Below are positions 9,990-17,894 of a stretch of DNA of 64,000 nt, piece after piece (position 1 is the stretch's first letter; each line of letters starts with the position of its first letter). Under the pieces are notes generated by a model, which was not told where the DNA came from, ran no database searches, and saw only the letters and a list, made by a program, of their open reading frames with translations. The stretch lies in contig NZ_LT799418.1 of NCBI RefSeq assembly GCF_900162725.1, positions 1,663,836 through 1,727,835 of the forward strand, written 5' to 3'. Origin of the DNA: Parabacteroides sp. Marseille-P3160 (lineage in GTDB: Bacteria > Bacteroidota > Bacteroidia > Bacteroidales > Tannerellaceae). The translations under genes and the position numbers were made by a program.

Positions 9990-11039
9990 ATGAAAAAGGC
10001 TTGCACATTCTTGTTATTACTTGTTTTTTCGATCTACTTGTATATGGGCTACGATTTGTTCCGGAAAAACACATTGACTGAAAAGACTCGTGGTTTCTTG
10101 TCCGATATTGCTAAAGAGGTGGTCGCTGTTCCTTTGGAGACAATTCCCGGTATAAAGTTGGAAGACGCCAGGTTGATCAGGAGAGATGGAGAGCATTTGT
10201 TTTTGGTCAACAACCGTCAGCTTTATCATTTTGATATCTCAGGACGGCTGGTCTGTCGGATCACGGACCTGCACGGAGAGGACAAGCTTGTGGCCAATTA
10301 TGTCGTTGATATTATCCGAAAGCAATTGATTGTGATCACCGACCGGCGGGAAGCGTTGTACTATACTTATGACGGAAAATTGCTCGCCGGGAAAGACTTG
10401 GCAGGAGAATCCCTTTGGGATCGTTTATACACGCTGTCTTTCTATAACGGGATGTTTTGGGCCGTGGTGGATAAATACGTCCGGGATGCGGATGACCCGT
10501 CTGTCTGCCACAGGGAGCGGAGGTTATGCAAATACTCTACCGATTTTCTGGAATTGGAAAGTCGAAAGTTATCGCCGGCCAACCTTGGGCGCGAGTGCAG
10601 CGCTTATTTCGATCCCGAAATCTGTGTGGGAGAGGAGGGCGTCTATGCTTATACTCCTTCTTTGGAGCCGCATAGGCTTTTGAAAGATACGCTTCATATC
10701 CTTCAATACCAGGGCTTATTTGCCTCTTCCGAGGCGGAAGCATCGGCTTATCCCGTTGTCTTGGGGAAGCGGTTCTTGCTCTCTTCCTACTATAATGCAG
10801 GAAAAGAGCCTCGAACCTATACTTTTTGTTATGATAAAACGGAGAACATTGCTTATTCGGTGGCCGATGGATTCCAGGATGATTTCTATCAAACGGGAGC
10901 AATCCCTAAATTGCAGCCTCTCGACGCCTATGCGCATACATTCTGCTTTAGCAAGAGCGGAAAGGATTTGAAGCGCGCATTTCCCAATTGGAAGGCCGGA
11001 GATAATCCCATAGTCTTCCTTGTCCGGTTAAAGGCCTGA
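9990..11039 (+). CDS. Membrane-anchored or exported protein of unknown function
   Basis: A 349-residue protein I do not recognise. The N-terminus (MKKACTFLLLLVFSIYLYMG) is a signal anchor or uncleaved signal peptide without a lipobox. The rest is soluble, with several beta-rich stretches of similar rhythm (LFLVNNRQLYHFDISGRLV, LIVITDRREALYYTYDGKL), which is suggestive of the 6-bladed beta-propeller proteins common in Bacteroidales. This is inference from pattern only. It follows the DUF308 gene by 65 bp on the same strand and converges with yebC. Confidence 0.75.
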   Translation: MKKACTFLLLLVFSIYLYMGYDLFRKNTLTEKTRGFLSDIAKEVVAVPLETIPGIKLEDARLIRRDGEHLFLVNNRQLYHFDISGRLVCRITDLHGEDKLVANYVVDIIRKQLIVITDRREALYYTYDGKLLAGKDLAGESLWDRLYTLSFYNGMFWAVVDKYVRDADDPSVCHRERRLCKYSTDFLELESRKLSPANLGRECSAYFDPEICVGEEGVYAYTPSLEPHRLLKDTLHILQYQGLFASSEAEASAYPVVLGKRFLLSSYYNAGKEPRTYTFCYDKTENIAYSVADGFQDDFYQTGAIPKLQPLDAYAHTFCFSKSGKDLKRAFPNWKAGDNPIVFLVRLKA

Positions 11040-11116
11040 ATCTTTTTTTTCCCTACTCCTTTTGGCAGACCCGTATGTAATCGATATCATACTTGATTAC
11101 TCCGGGCAAAATGCTT

Positions 11117-11836
11117 TTAGTCCTCTTCTTTCATGTTGTGAAAGACATTCTGTACGTCTTCGTCTTCTTCTAGTTTCTCCAGAAGTTTCTCAATCGTTTC
11201 GCGTTGTTCGGGAGTTACTTCCTTCTGGTCGTTGGGCAGGCGGACAAATTCGCTGCTGGTGATTTCGTAGCCGTTTTCTTCCAGATATTTCTGAAGGGCT
11301 GCATTTTGCGAGAACTCTCCGTAGAGAATGATTTCGCCTTCGTCTTCCTCAACCTCATCTACCCCATAGTCGATCAACTCCAGTTCGAGCTCTTCCAGGT
11401 CGGTATCCTCTTTCTTTGTCAGGTGGAAAACGCATTTATGGTCGAATAGGAATTCCAGGGAGCCGGAAGTACCTAATGAGCCGCCATGTTTGTTGAAATA
11501 GCTGCGGATATTGGCAACGGTACGGGTGGTGTTATCGGTTGCCGTTTCAACGAAGATAGCGATGCCGAAAGGACCGTATCCTTCATAGTTCACTTCCTTA
11601 TAGTCTGTGAAATCTTTTGACGTTGCTTTTTTGATGGCGCGTTCCACATTGTCTTTCGGCATATTTTCTTTCTTGGCCGTTTGCATCAATATGCGTAAAC
11701 GCGGATTATTTTCCGGTTCAGGACCGCCTTCTTTGGTTGCAATTGTGATTTGTTTGCCTAATTTTGTAAATACGCGAGCCATATTGCCCCAACGTTTAAG
11801 CTTTGTCGCTTTACGATATTCAAACGCTCTTCCCAT
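11117..11836 (-). CDS. yebC: YebC/PmpR (TACO1) family regulator
   Basis: A 239-residue cytosolic YebC/TACO1 family protein. Members act as DNA-binding regulators in some bacteria and as translation factors easing stalling at proline stretches in others. The N-terminus MGRAFEYRKATKLKRWGNMA and FTKLGKQITIA match the family, as do PKDNVERAIKKATS and YEGYGPFGIAIFVE. Length is normal. It lies 33 bp downstream of pheT on the same strand and is probably co-transcribed with it. Confidence 0.95.
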   Translation of the reverse strand: MGRAFEYRKATKLKRWGNMARVFTKLGKQITIATKEGGPEPENNPRLRILMQTAKKENMPKDNVERAIKKATSKDFTDYKEVNYEGYGPFGIAIFVETATDNTTRTVANIRSYFNKHGGSLGTSGSLEFLFDHKCVFHLTKKEDTDLEELELELIDYGVDEVEEDEGEIILYGEFSQNAALQKYLEENGYEITSSEFVRLPNDQKEVTPEQRETIEKLLEKLEEDEDVQNVFHNMKEED

Positions 11837-11869
11837 ATATTTTTATCTCTTTATTTTAAAAACGGATTA

Positions 11870-14332
11870 TTATCTAAGTTGTGCCGATACTTTTTGTTCC
11901 AGGTTCGTTTGTATTTTCTTCATGATCGCATCGATCTGTTTGTCGTTTAGAGTCTTACCCTCGTCTTGCAGATAGAAGCTGACGGCATAGGACTTCTTGC
12001 CTGCCGGCAGGTTCTTCCCTTCGTAGACGTCGAAGAGTGTGATCTCTTTCAGTAATTTCTTTTCGCTTTCCCTGGCAACCTTCCGGATCTCTTCAAAAGT
12101 TACCCGTTCGTCTATCAATAAGGCCAAATCCCTTTTTACCGCCGGGAAGCGGGATATTTCGGAATACGTTATCTTGGCTTTCTTTATCTCTTTCATCAAT
12201 TGTGTCCAGGAAAGTTCCGCATAAAACACTTCTTGCTCGATATCGATCGTTTTCCGTATCTTTTTATGGATAATGCCTAAGGTTCCGATCTTTCGCCCCG
12301 AAAGGGTTGAAATCGCAAGGGCGTCTGCATACAAATCGCCGGAGAATTCCTCGTATGCGACTTTGCCCGGATTGATACCCAGGCGGGTCAGGATATTCTC
12401 CACATAAGCCTTTAATTCATAGACGGAAGAAGGTTCGTCAGGATGTGCCCAATTATTTTCCACCCGGCTTCCGCTCAGCCATAATCCTAAACGGTATTCC
12501 TCGCTGTATCCGGAGAGCGTGTTGTCTTCCCTTTTATTTTCGGTGTTGAAATCATAGCAATTGCCGAATTCAAAGAATCGGATTGCGCCGTTTTTATGTT
12601 TGATATTATGTTCAATGCTTTCCAATCCGCCGAATAGCAATGTTTGCCGCATGACATTCAGGTCGTTGCTCAACGGATTCATTAATTTGACGGAATGGGA
12701 TGCCGGATAGCTCGTTAGACCTTCATAATAGGCGGCGCGGGTCAGGGAGTTGTTCAGTATTTCGTGGAATCCGCTGCCTACCAATTGCTCTGAAATAATA
12801 TTTTCCCAATGATAGTTGCGGTCGGTCAGCGTCTGATAGCTTAAATTGGACTTTACCTGGTCGCCGATTTCCACATTGTTATACCCATAGATACGCAGGA
12901 TATCTTCAATCACATCCACATCCCTCTGTACGTCGATCCGGTAAGGAGGAACTTCGAGGAATAAGCCTTTCTCTGTCTCGGAGACGATCTTTATTTCCAG
13001 GCTTTCCAGGATACTTTTTACCGTGGCTTCAGGAATGGCCTTTCCGATCAGAGTGTTAATCTTTTGGTAGGTGATTTCTACCGGATAAGGTTTCATTATT
13101 TCCGGATAAACATCCTGTATTTCGCCCGTGATGCGGCCTCCTGCCAATTCCTGAACCAGCAGCGCAGCCCGTTTCAGAGCATAGATGGTTTGGTTGGCAT
13201 CCAATCCCCGTTCAAAACGGAAGGAGGCATCGGTATTCAGTCCGAAACGTCGGGCTGTCTTACGTATCCAGGTCGGGTGGAAGCAGGCCGATTCAAGGAA
13301 GACATCCGTCGTCTCTTCCGTTACGCCGGAGTCCAGACCGCCGAAGACGCCAGCGATACACATAGGCTCGTTTAGGTTACAAATCATCAGGTCCTGATCC
13401 GTCAGTGTACGTTCCACTCCGTCCAAAGTAATAAACTTCGTGTCGGCCGGTTCGGTACGCACCACCACTTTGTTTCCTTTTATCTTAGAGGCGTTAAAGG
13501 CGTGAAGCGGTTGTCCCAACTCATGCAGGATGAAGTTGGTTATATCCACCACATTATTAATAGGGCGCAGGCCGATGAGCGTTAATTTGTTTTTCAGCCA
13601 ATCCGGGCTTTCCTTTACGGTTACTCCCTTGATCGTTACTCCTGAATAGCGTATACATGCCTCTTTGTTTTCAACGGTTACTTCGATGCCCGGCGTCGGG
13701 TCGTCGATTTTAAATCCGTCCACGGACGGACGTTCCAGATGCGCCGGCTTTCCGTTTTGCTTCAGATAAGCCGCCAGGTCGCGTGCCACGCCGAAGTGGG
13801 AGGTCGCATCCACCCGGTTGGGGGTAATGTCTACTTCCAAAACGTAATCGCTCTGGATCTTGTAATATTCTTTTGCCGGCGTGCCTGGGACAGTCGTCGG
13901 AGGTAGGACGATGATTCCTGCGTGATCCGTTCCGATGCCGATTTCATCTTCCGCGCAAATCATGCCGTTGGATTCGACGCCGCGGATTTTGGAACGTTTG
14001 ATGGTGAAGGTCTCTTCCCCGTTGTAAAGCTGCGTTCCGTTGACAGCCACAACGACCCTTTGACCGGCTGCCACATTCGGTGCTCCGCATACAATCTGCA
14101 AAGGCTCTTCTTTACCTATGTTCACTGTCGTTATATGGAGATGGTCTGAATTGGGGTGCTCGACGCATGTCAGCACCTCTCCGATTACTAATCCTTCCAA
14201 GCCTCCCTTTATACTCTGAACTTCCTCCACTCCGCCTGTTTCCAGGCCAATAGAGGTCAATGCCTTCGAAACTTCCTCCGGCGATAAATCAAAATGAAGA
14301 TACTCCTTTAACCAATTGTATGATATATTCAT
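11870..14332 (-). CDS. pheT: Phenylalanine--tRNA ligase beta subunit
   Basis: An 820-residue PheT, the beta chain of the cytosolic alpha2-beta2 enzyme that charges tRNA-Phe. Domain order is normal: N-terminal helix MNISYNWLKEYL, tRNA-binding OB domain (GLVIGEVLTCVEHPNSDHL), the B3/B4 editing region (NVVDITNFILHELGQPLHAF), the B5 domain (RIYGYNNVEIGD) and the C-terminal ferredoxin-fold anticodon-binding domain (SRFPAVKRDLALLIDE). I chose the ATG at 14332 over a GTG one codon earlier. pheS is not in the window. A -7-like TACTTTTG lies at 14382-14389 on the minus strand. Confidence 0.96.
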   Translation of the reverse strand: MNISYNWLKEYLHFDLSPEEVSKALTSIGLETGGVEEVQSIKGGLEGLVIGEVLTCVEHPNSDHLHITTVNIGKEEPLQIVCGAPNVAAGQRVVVAVNGTQLYNGEETFTIKRSKIRGVESNGMICAEDEIGIGTDHAGIIVLPPTTVPGTPAKEYYKIQSDYVLEVDITPNRVDATSHFGVARDLAAYLKQNGKPAHLERPSVDGFKIDDPTPGIEVTVENKEACIRYSGVTIKGVTVKESPDWLKNKLTLIGLRPINNVVDITNFILHELGQPLHAFNASKIKGNKVVVRTEPADTKFITLDGVERTLTDQDLMICNLNEPMCIAGVFGGLDSGVTEETTDVFLESACFHPTWIRKTARRFGLNTDASFRFERGLDANQTIYALKRAALLVQELAGGRITGEIQDVYPEIMKPYPVEITYQKINTLIGKAIPEATVKSILESLEIKIVSETEKGLFLEVPPYRIDVQRDVDVIEDILRIYGYNNVEIGDQVKSNLSYQTLTDRNYHWENIISEQLVGSGFHEILNNSLTRAAYYEGLTSYPASHSVKLMNPLSNDLNVMRQTLLFGGLESIEHNIKHKNGAIRFFEFGNCYDFNTENKREDNTLSGYSEEYRLGLWLSGSRVENNWAHPDEPSSVYELKAYVENILTRLGINPGKVAYEEFSGDLYADALAISTLSGRKIGTLGIIHKKIRKTIDIEQEVFYAELSWTQLMKEIKKAKITYSEISRFPAVKRDLALLIDERVTFEEIRKVARESEKKLLKEITLFDVYEGKNLPAGKKSYAVSFYLQDEGKTLNDKQIDAIMKKIQTNLEQKVSAQLR

Positions 14333-14335
14333 CAC

Positions 14336-14610
14336 TAAATAAGTTTATGTATTTTTTAACATAGGGTCTGTAAATGACCAACAAAAGTAGAAAGAATTCT
14401 TCAAACGATTAAGAAACTGTTTAAATTTTACCAAATATCCTCTTATTGAGGTTTTGCCGGTAAACCCGAAACACTGGTTTGCGGGGGGATATTTCGATAG
14501 AAACTATGCAAACCGGTTGGAGCTGCGAATGATGATTAGCCCCTACATTATCAATGTTCATAAATAAAATGTCGGAGTGTAACTTATGGTACAGATTTAT
14601 CCGGCTCTCT
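14336..14610. other. Gene-free interval with one imperfect inverted repeat
   Basis: This stretch between divergent pheT and the cupin gene holds no convincing ORF. It contains the pheT -7 candidate and an inverted repeat with 10-bp arms, one mismatch (14473-14482 with 14508-14517), around a G6 run at 14483-14488. No further structure was seen. Confidence 0.5.
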
Positions 14611-14615
14611 TATAG

Positions 14616-14623
14616 TAGATTTG
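14616..14623 (+). promoter_or_regulatory. -7 box for the cupin/methyltransferase pair
   Basis: TAGATTTG fits TAnnTTTG. It overlaps an in-frame ATG at 14621, so that codon is unlikely to be the start, which supports translation from 14684. No clear -33 box is seen. Confidence 0.5.
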
Positions 14624-14683
14624 TGGTATCGGTCGTCGAATAAAGAGGCCGGAGTTAAAATTATAAACTTAAAATTACCGATT

Positions 14684-15013
14684 ATGCAAGAAATAATTAA
14701 GAAAGCGGAGGTTTGGGAACCGGAGAAACTGATCGAATATTCCTCCGGAGGAATCGTCAGCAAACAGGTGATGAAGAATGAAGCGGGCAATATCACGCTC
14801 TTCTCCTTTGACAAGGGGCAGGGATTGTCGGAACATACGGCGCCATTCGACGCCTTTGTACAGATTCTGGATGGAGAGGCGGAAATTCGCATCGGAGGAC
14901 AACCGCACCGGGTGAAGAAGGGTGAAGCGATCCTTATGCCGGCAAACATCGTTCATGCGCTACAGGCAGTGGAATCGTTCAAGATGTTATTAACCATGAT
15001 CCGCGGAAAGTGA
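14684..15013 (+). CDS. Small cupin-domain protein
   Basis: A 109-residue single-domain cupin. The two cupin motifs are recognisable: G-x5-H-x-AP in GQGLSEHTAPFDAFVQILDG and G-x5-P-x2-IVHAL in GEAILMPANIVHAL, giving the usual metal-binding His residues. Such proteins bind a divalent metal or a small ligand; the substrate is unknown. An upstream in-frame ATG at 14621 lies inside the -7 box and was rejected as start. The stop codon overlaps the ATG of the next gene (TGATG at 15011-15015), so the two are translationally coupled. Confidence 0.85.
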   Translation: MQEIIKKAEVWEPEKLIEYSSGGIVSKQVMKNEAGNITLFSFDKGQGLSEHTAPFDAFVQILDGEAEIRIGGQPHRVKKGEAILMPANIVHALQAVESFKMLLTMIRGK

Positions 15014-15852
15014 TGAAGACACCGATAGAAAAAGCGCAGGGCCATTGGGTATTGGCCGGAATGGGGAAAAGAGTATTGCGTCCGGGCGGAAAAGAACTGA
15101 CACTCCGGCTGATGGAAGGCCTTCAGATCGGGCCGGCCGACGAAGTCATCGAGTTTGCGCTGGCATAAATCCGAACACTATTCCTTTTGGCAATATCGCC
15201 GGCCGACGAAGTCATCGAGTTTGCGCCCGGTCTCGGTTTCACGGCTTCCATTGCTTTGAAAGCCGAGCCGAAGTCCTATACTGGAGTTGAGCTCAACAAA
15301 GAGGCGGTCGCCTATTTGCAAAATATCATCCAAGGGCCTAATTACCGCATACAGGCGGGCAATGCCAATGCGACGGGCTTGCCGGACGAATCGGCGACCA
15401 AAGTCTATGGAGAAGCCATGCTCACGATGCAGTCAGCTCGCCAGAAAACGGATATCATCCGGGAGGCCTACCGCCTGTTGAAGAAAGGAGGCCTTTATGG
15501 AATCCATGAAATAGCCCTGACAGCCGAAGGATCTGATCCGGCGATCCGGCAGCAAATTTACCGGGAGATGCAGGGAGCGATCCTTTCGAATGTAGCCCCG
15601 TTGCCGACAGCCGAATGGGAACAGTTGCTGAAAGACGAAGGCTTTGCCGTACGGAAGGTGATAACAAACCCCATGCATCTGCTGGAACCCAAACGTGTGA
15701 TCGACGATGAAGGCTTCTTCCGGACGCTCCGGATCCTGTTCAACATCCTGACCCATCCGGCAGCTGCCAAACGAATCCGGGGAATGCGCCGTATCTTCCG
15801 ACGTCATGAAGGACGGATCATGGCCATCGCCATCATTGCCGAAAAAGTGTGA
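15013..15852 (+). pseudogene. Class I SAM-dependent methyltransferase interrupted by a 66-bp insertion
   Basis: The frame opens at the ATG overlapping the cupin stop, reads 51 codons ending in PADEVIEFALA, then hits TAA at 15166-15168. The same frame continues beyond the stop and repeats PADEVIEF, now followed by APGLGFTA, the AdoMet-binding glycine motif, and a full methyltransferase body (ELNKEAVAYL, YGEAMLTMQS, REAYRLLKKGGLYGIHEIAL). A 29-bp direct repeat at 15132-15160 and 15198-15226, with 37 unrelated bases between, explains this: removing one repeat and the spacer (66 bp, 22 codons) would restore a 257-residue enzyme. A shorter product could start at 15187 but would lack the N-terminal 50 residues. 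Confidence 0.85.
15132..15226. repeat. 29-bp direct repeat flanking a 37-bp insert
   Basis: Two identical 29-bp copies (15132-15160, 15198-15226) are spaced 66 bp apart, an exact multiple of three. The bases between (15161-15197) carry the stop codon that breaks the methyltransferase. Confidence 0.95.
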
Positions 15853-15954
15853 TTTTACATTTTATTCAGTCTTTGTGGACAAACAATCCTTAAAGCGTCT
15901 CTGTTATAGTTATAGATTTTATAATTAAATAGTAAATTGATAAAAATAATCATT

Positions 15955-16557
15955 ATGGGACTTAGTTTTAAGGAAGCCGTTGAAAAACGGAGAACATATT
16001 ACGGAATCAGCAATGCATCGCCCGTTTCGGATGCAGAAATCCAGGAAATAATTGAAGAGGCCGTAAAGAATGTGCCTTCCGCATTCAATTCGCAATCTAC
16101 GCGGATCGTACTTCTTTTAGGTGAGAATCATAAGAAGTTCTGGAACATTACAAAAGAGATTTTACGCAAAATCCTCCCTACCGATGCTTTCGGGGCTACG
16201 GAAAATAAGATCGACGGAGCTTTTGGCGCAGGATACGGGACAGTTCTTTTCTATGAGGATCAGGAAGTGGTCGAAGGGTTGCAAAAAACGTTTGCCCTCT
16301 ACAGCGAAAACTTCCCCGTTTGGTCGCAACATACTTCCGCCATGCACCAGTATGTGATCTGGACAGCATTGGAAGAAGTGGGATTCGGAGCCTCCCTTCA
16401 GCACTACAATCCGCTGGTCGACACGGAAGTGGCTAAGGCATGGGACATCAATCCGAGGTGGAAGCTGATAGCCCAACTGCCTTTCGGTACGCCTACCGTC
16501 CAACCGGGTGAAAAGGAAATTGCCCCGATTGAAAAGAGAGTATTAGTTTATAGATAA
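15955..16557 (+). CDS. Nitroreductase-family flavoprotein
   Basis: A 200-residue member of the nitroreductase superfamily, the compact HBN1/YdgI-like group. These are FMN-dependent cytosolic NAD(P)H oxidoreductases acting on nitro compounds or quinones. The N-terminal FMN-phosphate motif appears as EKRRTYYGIS with NVPSAFNSQSTRIVLLL, and GFGASLQHYNPL supplies the second FMN-binding segment. The start at 15955 (MGLSFKEAV) is preferred to an ATG six codons earlier, since family members begin close to this point. It is a single gene with a strong terminator after it. Confidence 0.88.
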   Translation: MGLSFKEAVEKRRTYYGISNASPVSDAEIQEIIEEAVKNVPSAFNSQSTRIVLLLGENHKKFWNITKEILRKILPTDAFGATENKIDGAFGAGYGTVLFYEDQEVVEGLQKTFALYSENFPVWSQHTSAMHQYVIWTALEEVGFGASLQHYNPLVDTEVAKAWDINPRWKLIAQLPFGTPTVQPGEKEIAPIEKRVLVYR

Positions 16558-16581
16558 AGGAAACGGCCTGTTTCCAACCGG

Positions 16582-16614
16582 AAGGCGCCCTTCAAAGGAC
16601 GCCTTTCTTGTTTC
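16582..16614 (+). terminator. Rho-independent terminator after the nitroreductase
   Basis: An 11-bp stem with one mismatch (16582-16592 with 16595-16605), a 2-base loop and a T-rich tail. Confidence 0.8.
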
Positions 16615-16654
16615 TACCCTCATTCAGGTAGGCGGATATGCCATAAACAGGCGA

Positions 16655-16685
16655 TTGTCCGGTAAGAAGGGTTCCACTATCTTTG
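16655..16685 (+). promoter_or_regulatory. Bacteroidetes-type promoter of the trans-sulfuration gene
   Basis: TTG at 16655-16657, 20 bp spacer, then TATCTTTG at 16678-16685. Both boxes and the spacing match the Bacteroidetes sigma-ABfr consensus. An in-frame start codon at 16683 lies inside the -7 box, so translation must start at the ATG at 16713. Confidence 0.85.
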
Positions 16686-16712
16686 CCCCGAACTAACAAT
16701 TATATATTTATC

Positions 16713-17894
16713 ATGGCAAAAAACATAGATTTATCTTACGGATTCTCTACACGAAGCGTACATGTGGGAAACAGTATCGATAAGGAGACCGGAGCCATCC
16801 GGCGGCCGATCACAATGGCCAACAGCTACGCCCTCCCTTACGATCCGAGCGGGGTCAACTGGAGCGAAGCGGGTACCAAACTTTACACCCGCAACGGAGG
16901 AGCCAACCAAGAGTATCTACAGGAGAAACTGGCGGCGCTGTCTGAAACCGAAGATGCGGTAGTGCTGGCAACCGGAGTCGCCGCCTTGCATAGCATCTTC
17001 TTCACTTTTCTGAAATCAGGCGATCATGTGGTCGTATCCAATATCACCTATATCGCGGTCTACCGGCTGCTCAACGAATACCTGCCCGAAAAATACAATA
17101 TCACCAGTACGTTGGTCGACAGTTCCGACCTCGGGGCTGTGCGCGAAGCGATCCGTCCTAATACCAAACTGATTCATATCGAGACGCCGGGAAACCCGAC
17201 ACTCAGTATCAGCAATATCCGGGCGATCGCCCAATTGGCGCACGAACACGGGGCCTTGCTGTCGGTCGATAACACCTTTGCTTCGCCGTACAACCAACGG
17301 CCGACCAAGCTGGGAGCCGACCTGGTCGTTGAAAGCCTTACAAAGTATATCAACGGGCATGGCGACGCCATGGGCGGAGCCGTCCTCGGTAGTCTGGAAC
17401 GGATCGACAGGATACGGAAAGAAGCGATGATCAATGTGGGAGGAGCGATCAGCCCCTTCAATGCCTGGCTGATTATGCGCGGAGCCATCACCCTGAAGCT
17501 GCGCATGAAGCAGCATAACAACAATGCGCTATTGATTGCCGGCTTTCTGGAAAGCCATCCGAAGGTGCGCTTCGTATCTTTCCCCGGCCTGCCTAGCCAT
17601 CCACAGCATGAGGTGGCCAAAGCACAAATGTCGAACGGATACGGAGGTGTCATGGCTTTCGGCCTGAAGGGCGACACCGAAACCCATAACCGGTTTGTCA
17701 GTTACCTGAATGTCATCACATCCGCCGTCTCACTGGGACACGACGAAAGCCTGATTGTCTTCCTTGGGCCGAATGACGAACGCCAATATTTGTATCCAGA
17801 AGTTTTCAGGGAAGGATTCCTGCGCTTCAGCGTCGGGCTGGAAGATGCAGAAGATCTGATTGAAGACCTGAGACAGGCCTTGGATAAGATTTAG
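16713..17894 (+). CDS. Trans-sulfuration PLP enzyme (cystathionine gamma-synthase / methionine gamma-lyase type)
   Basis: A 393-residue Cys/Met-metabolism PLP enzyme. The PLP-binding lysine is in VVESLTKYINGHGDAMGG (about residue 210), and IHIETPGNPTLSISNI and VDNTFASPYNQRP are family signatures. The usual active-site GGTY segment reads NITYIAVYRLLNEYLP, so substrate choice between cystathionine synthesis and gamma-elimination of methionine or homocysteine is open. It has its own promoter, and its TAG stop overlaps the TAA stop of the convergent helicase gene (17891-17894). Confidence 0.9.
   Translation: MAKNIDLSYGFSTRSVHVGNSIDKETGAIRRPITMANSYALPYDPSGVNWSEAGTKLYTRNGGANQEYLQEKLAALSETEDAVVLATGVAALHSIFFTFLKSGDHVVVSNITYIAVYRLLNEYLPEKYNITSTLVDSSDLGAVREAIRPNTKLIHIETPGNPTLSISNIRAIAQLAHEHGALLSVDNTFASPYNQRPTKLGADLVVESLTKYINGHGDAMGGAVLGSLERIDRIRKEAMINVGGAISPFNAWLIMRGAITLKLRMKQHNNNALLIAGFLESHPKVRFVSFPGLPSHPQHEVAKAQMSNGYGGVMAFGLKGDTETHNRFVSYLNVITSAVSLGHDESLIVFLGPNDERQYLYPEVFREGFLRFSVGLEDAEDLIEDLRQALDKI

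Noticed and set aside
15045-15290. 81-codon ORF with an internal AGRRSHRVCA repeat
   Set aside because: It is the methyltransferase region and its 29-bp direct repeat read in another frame.
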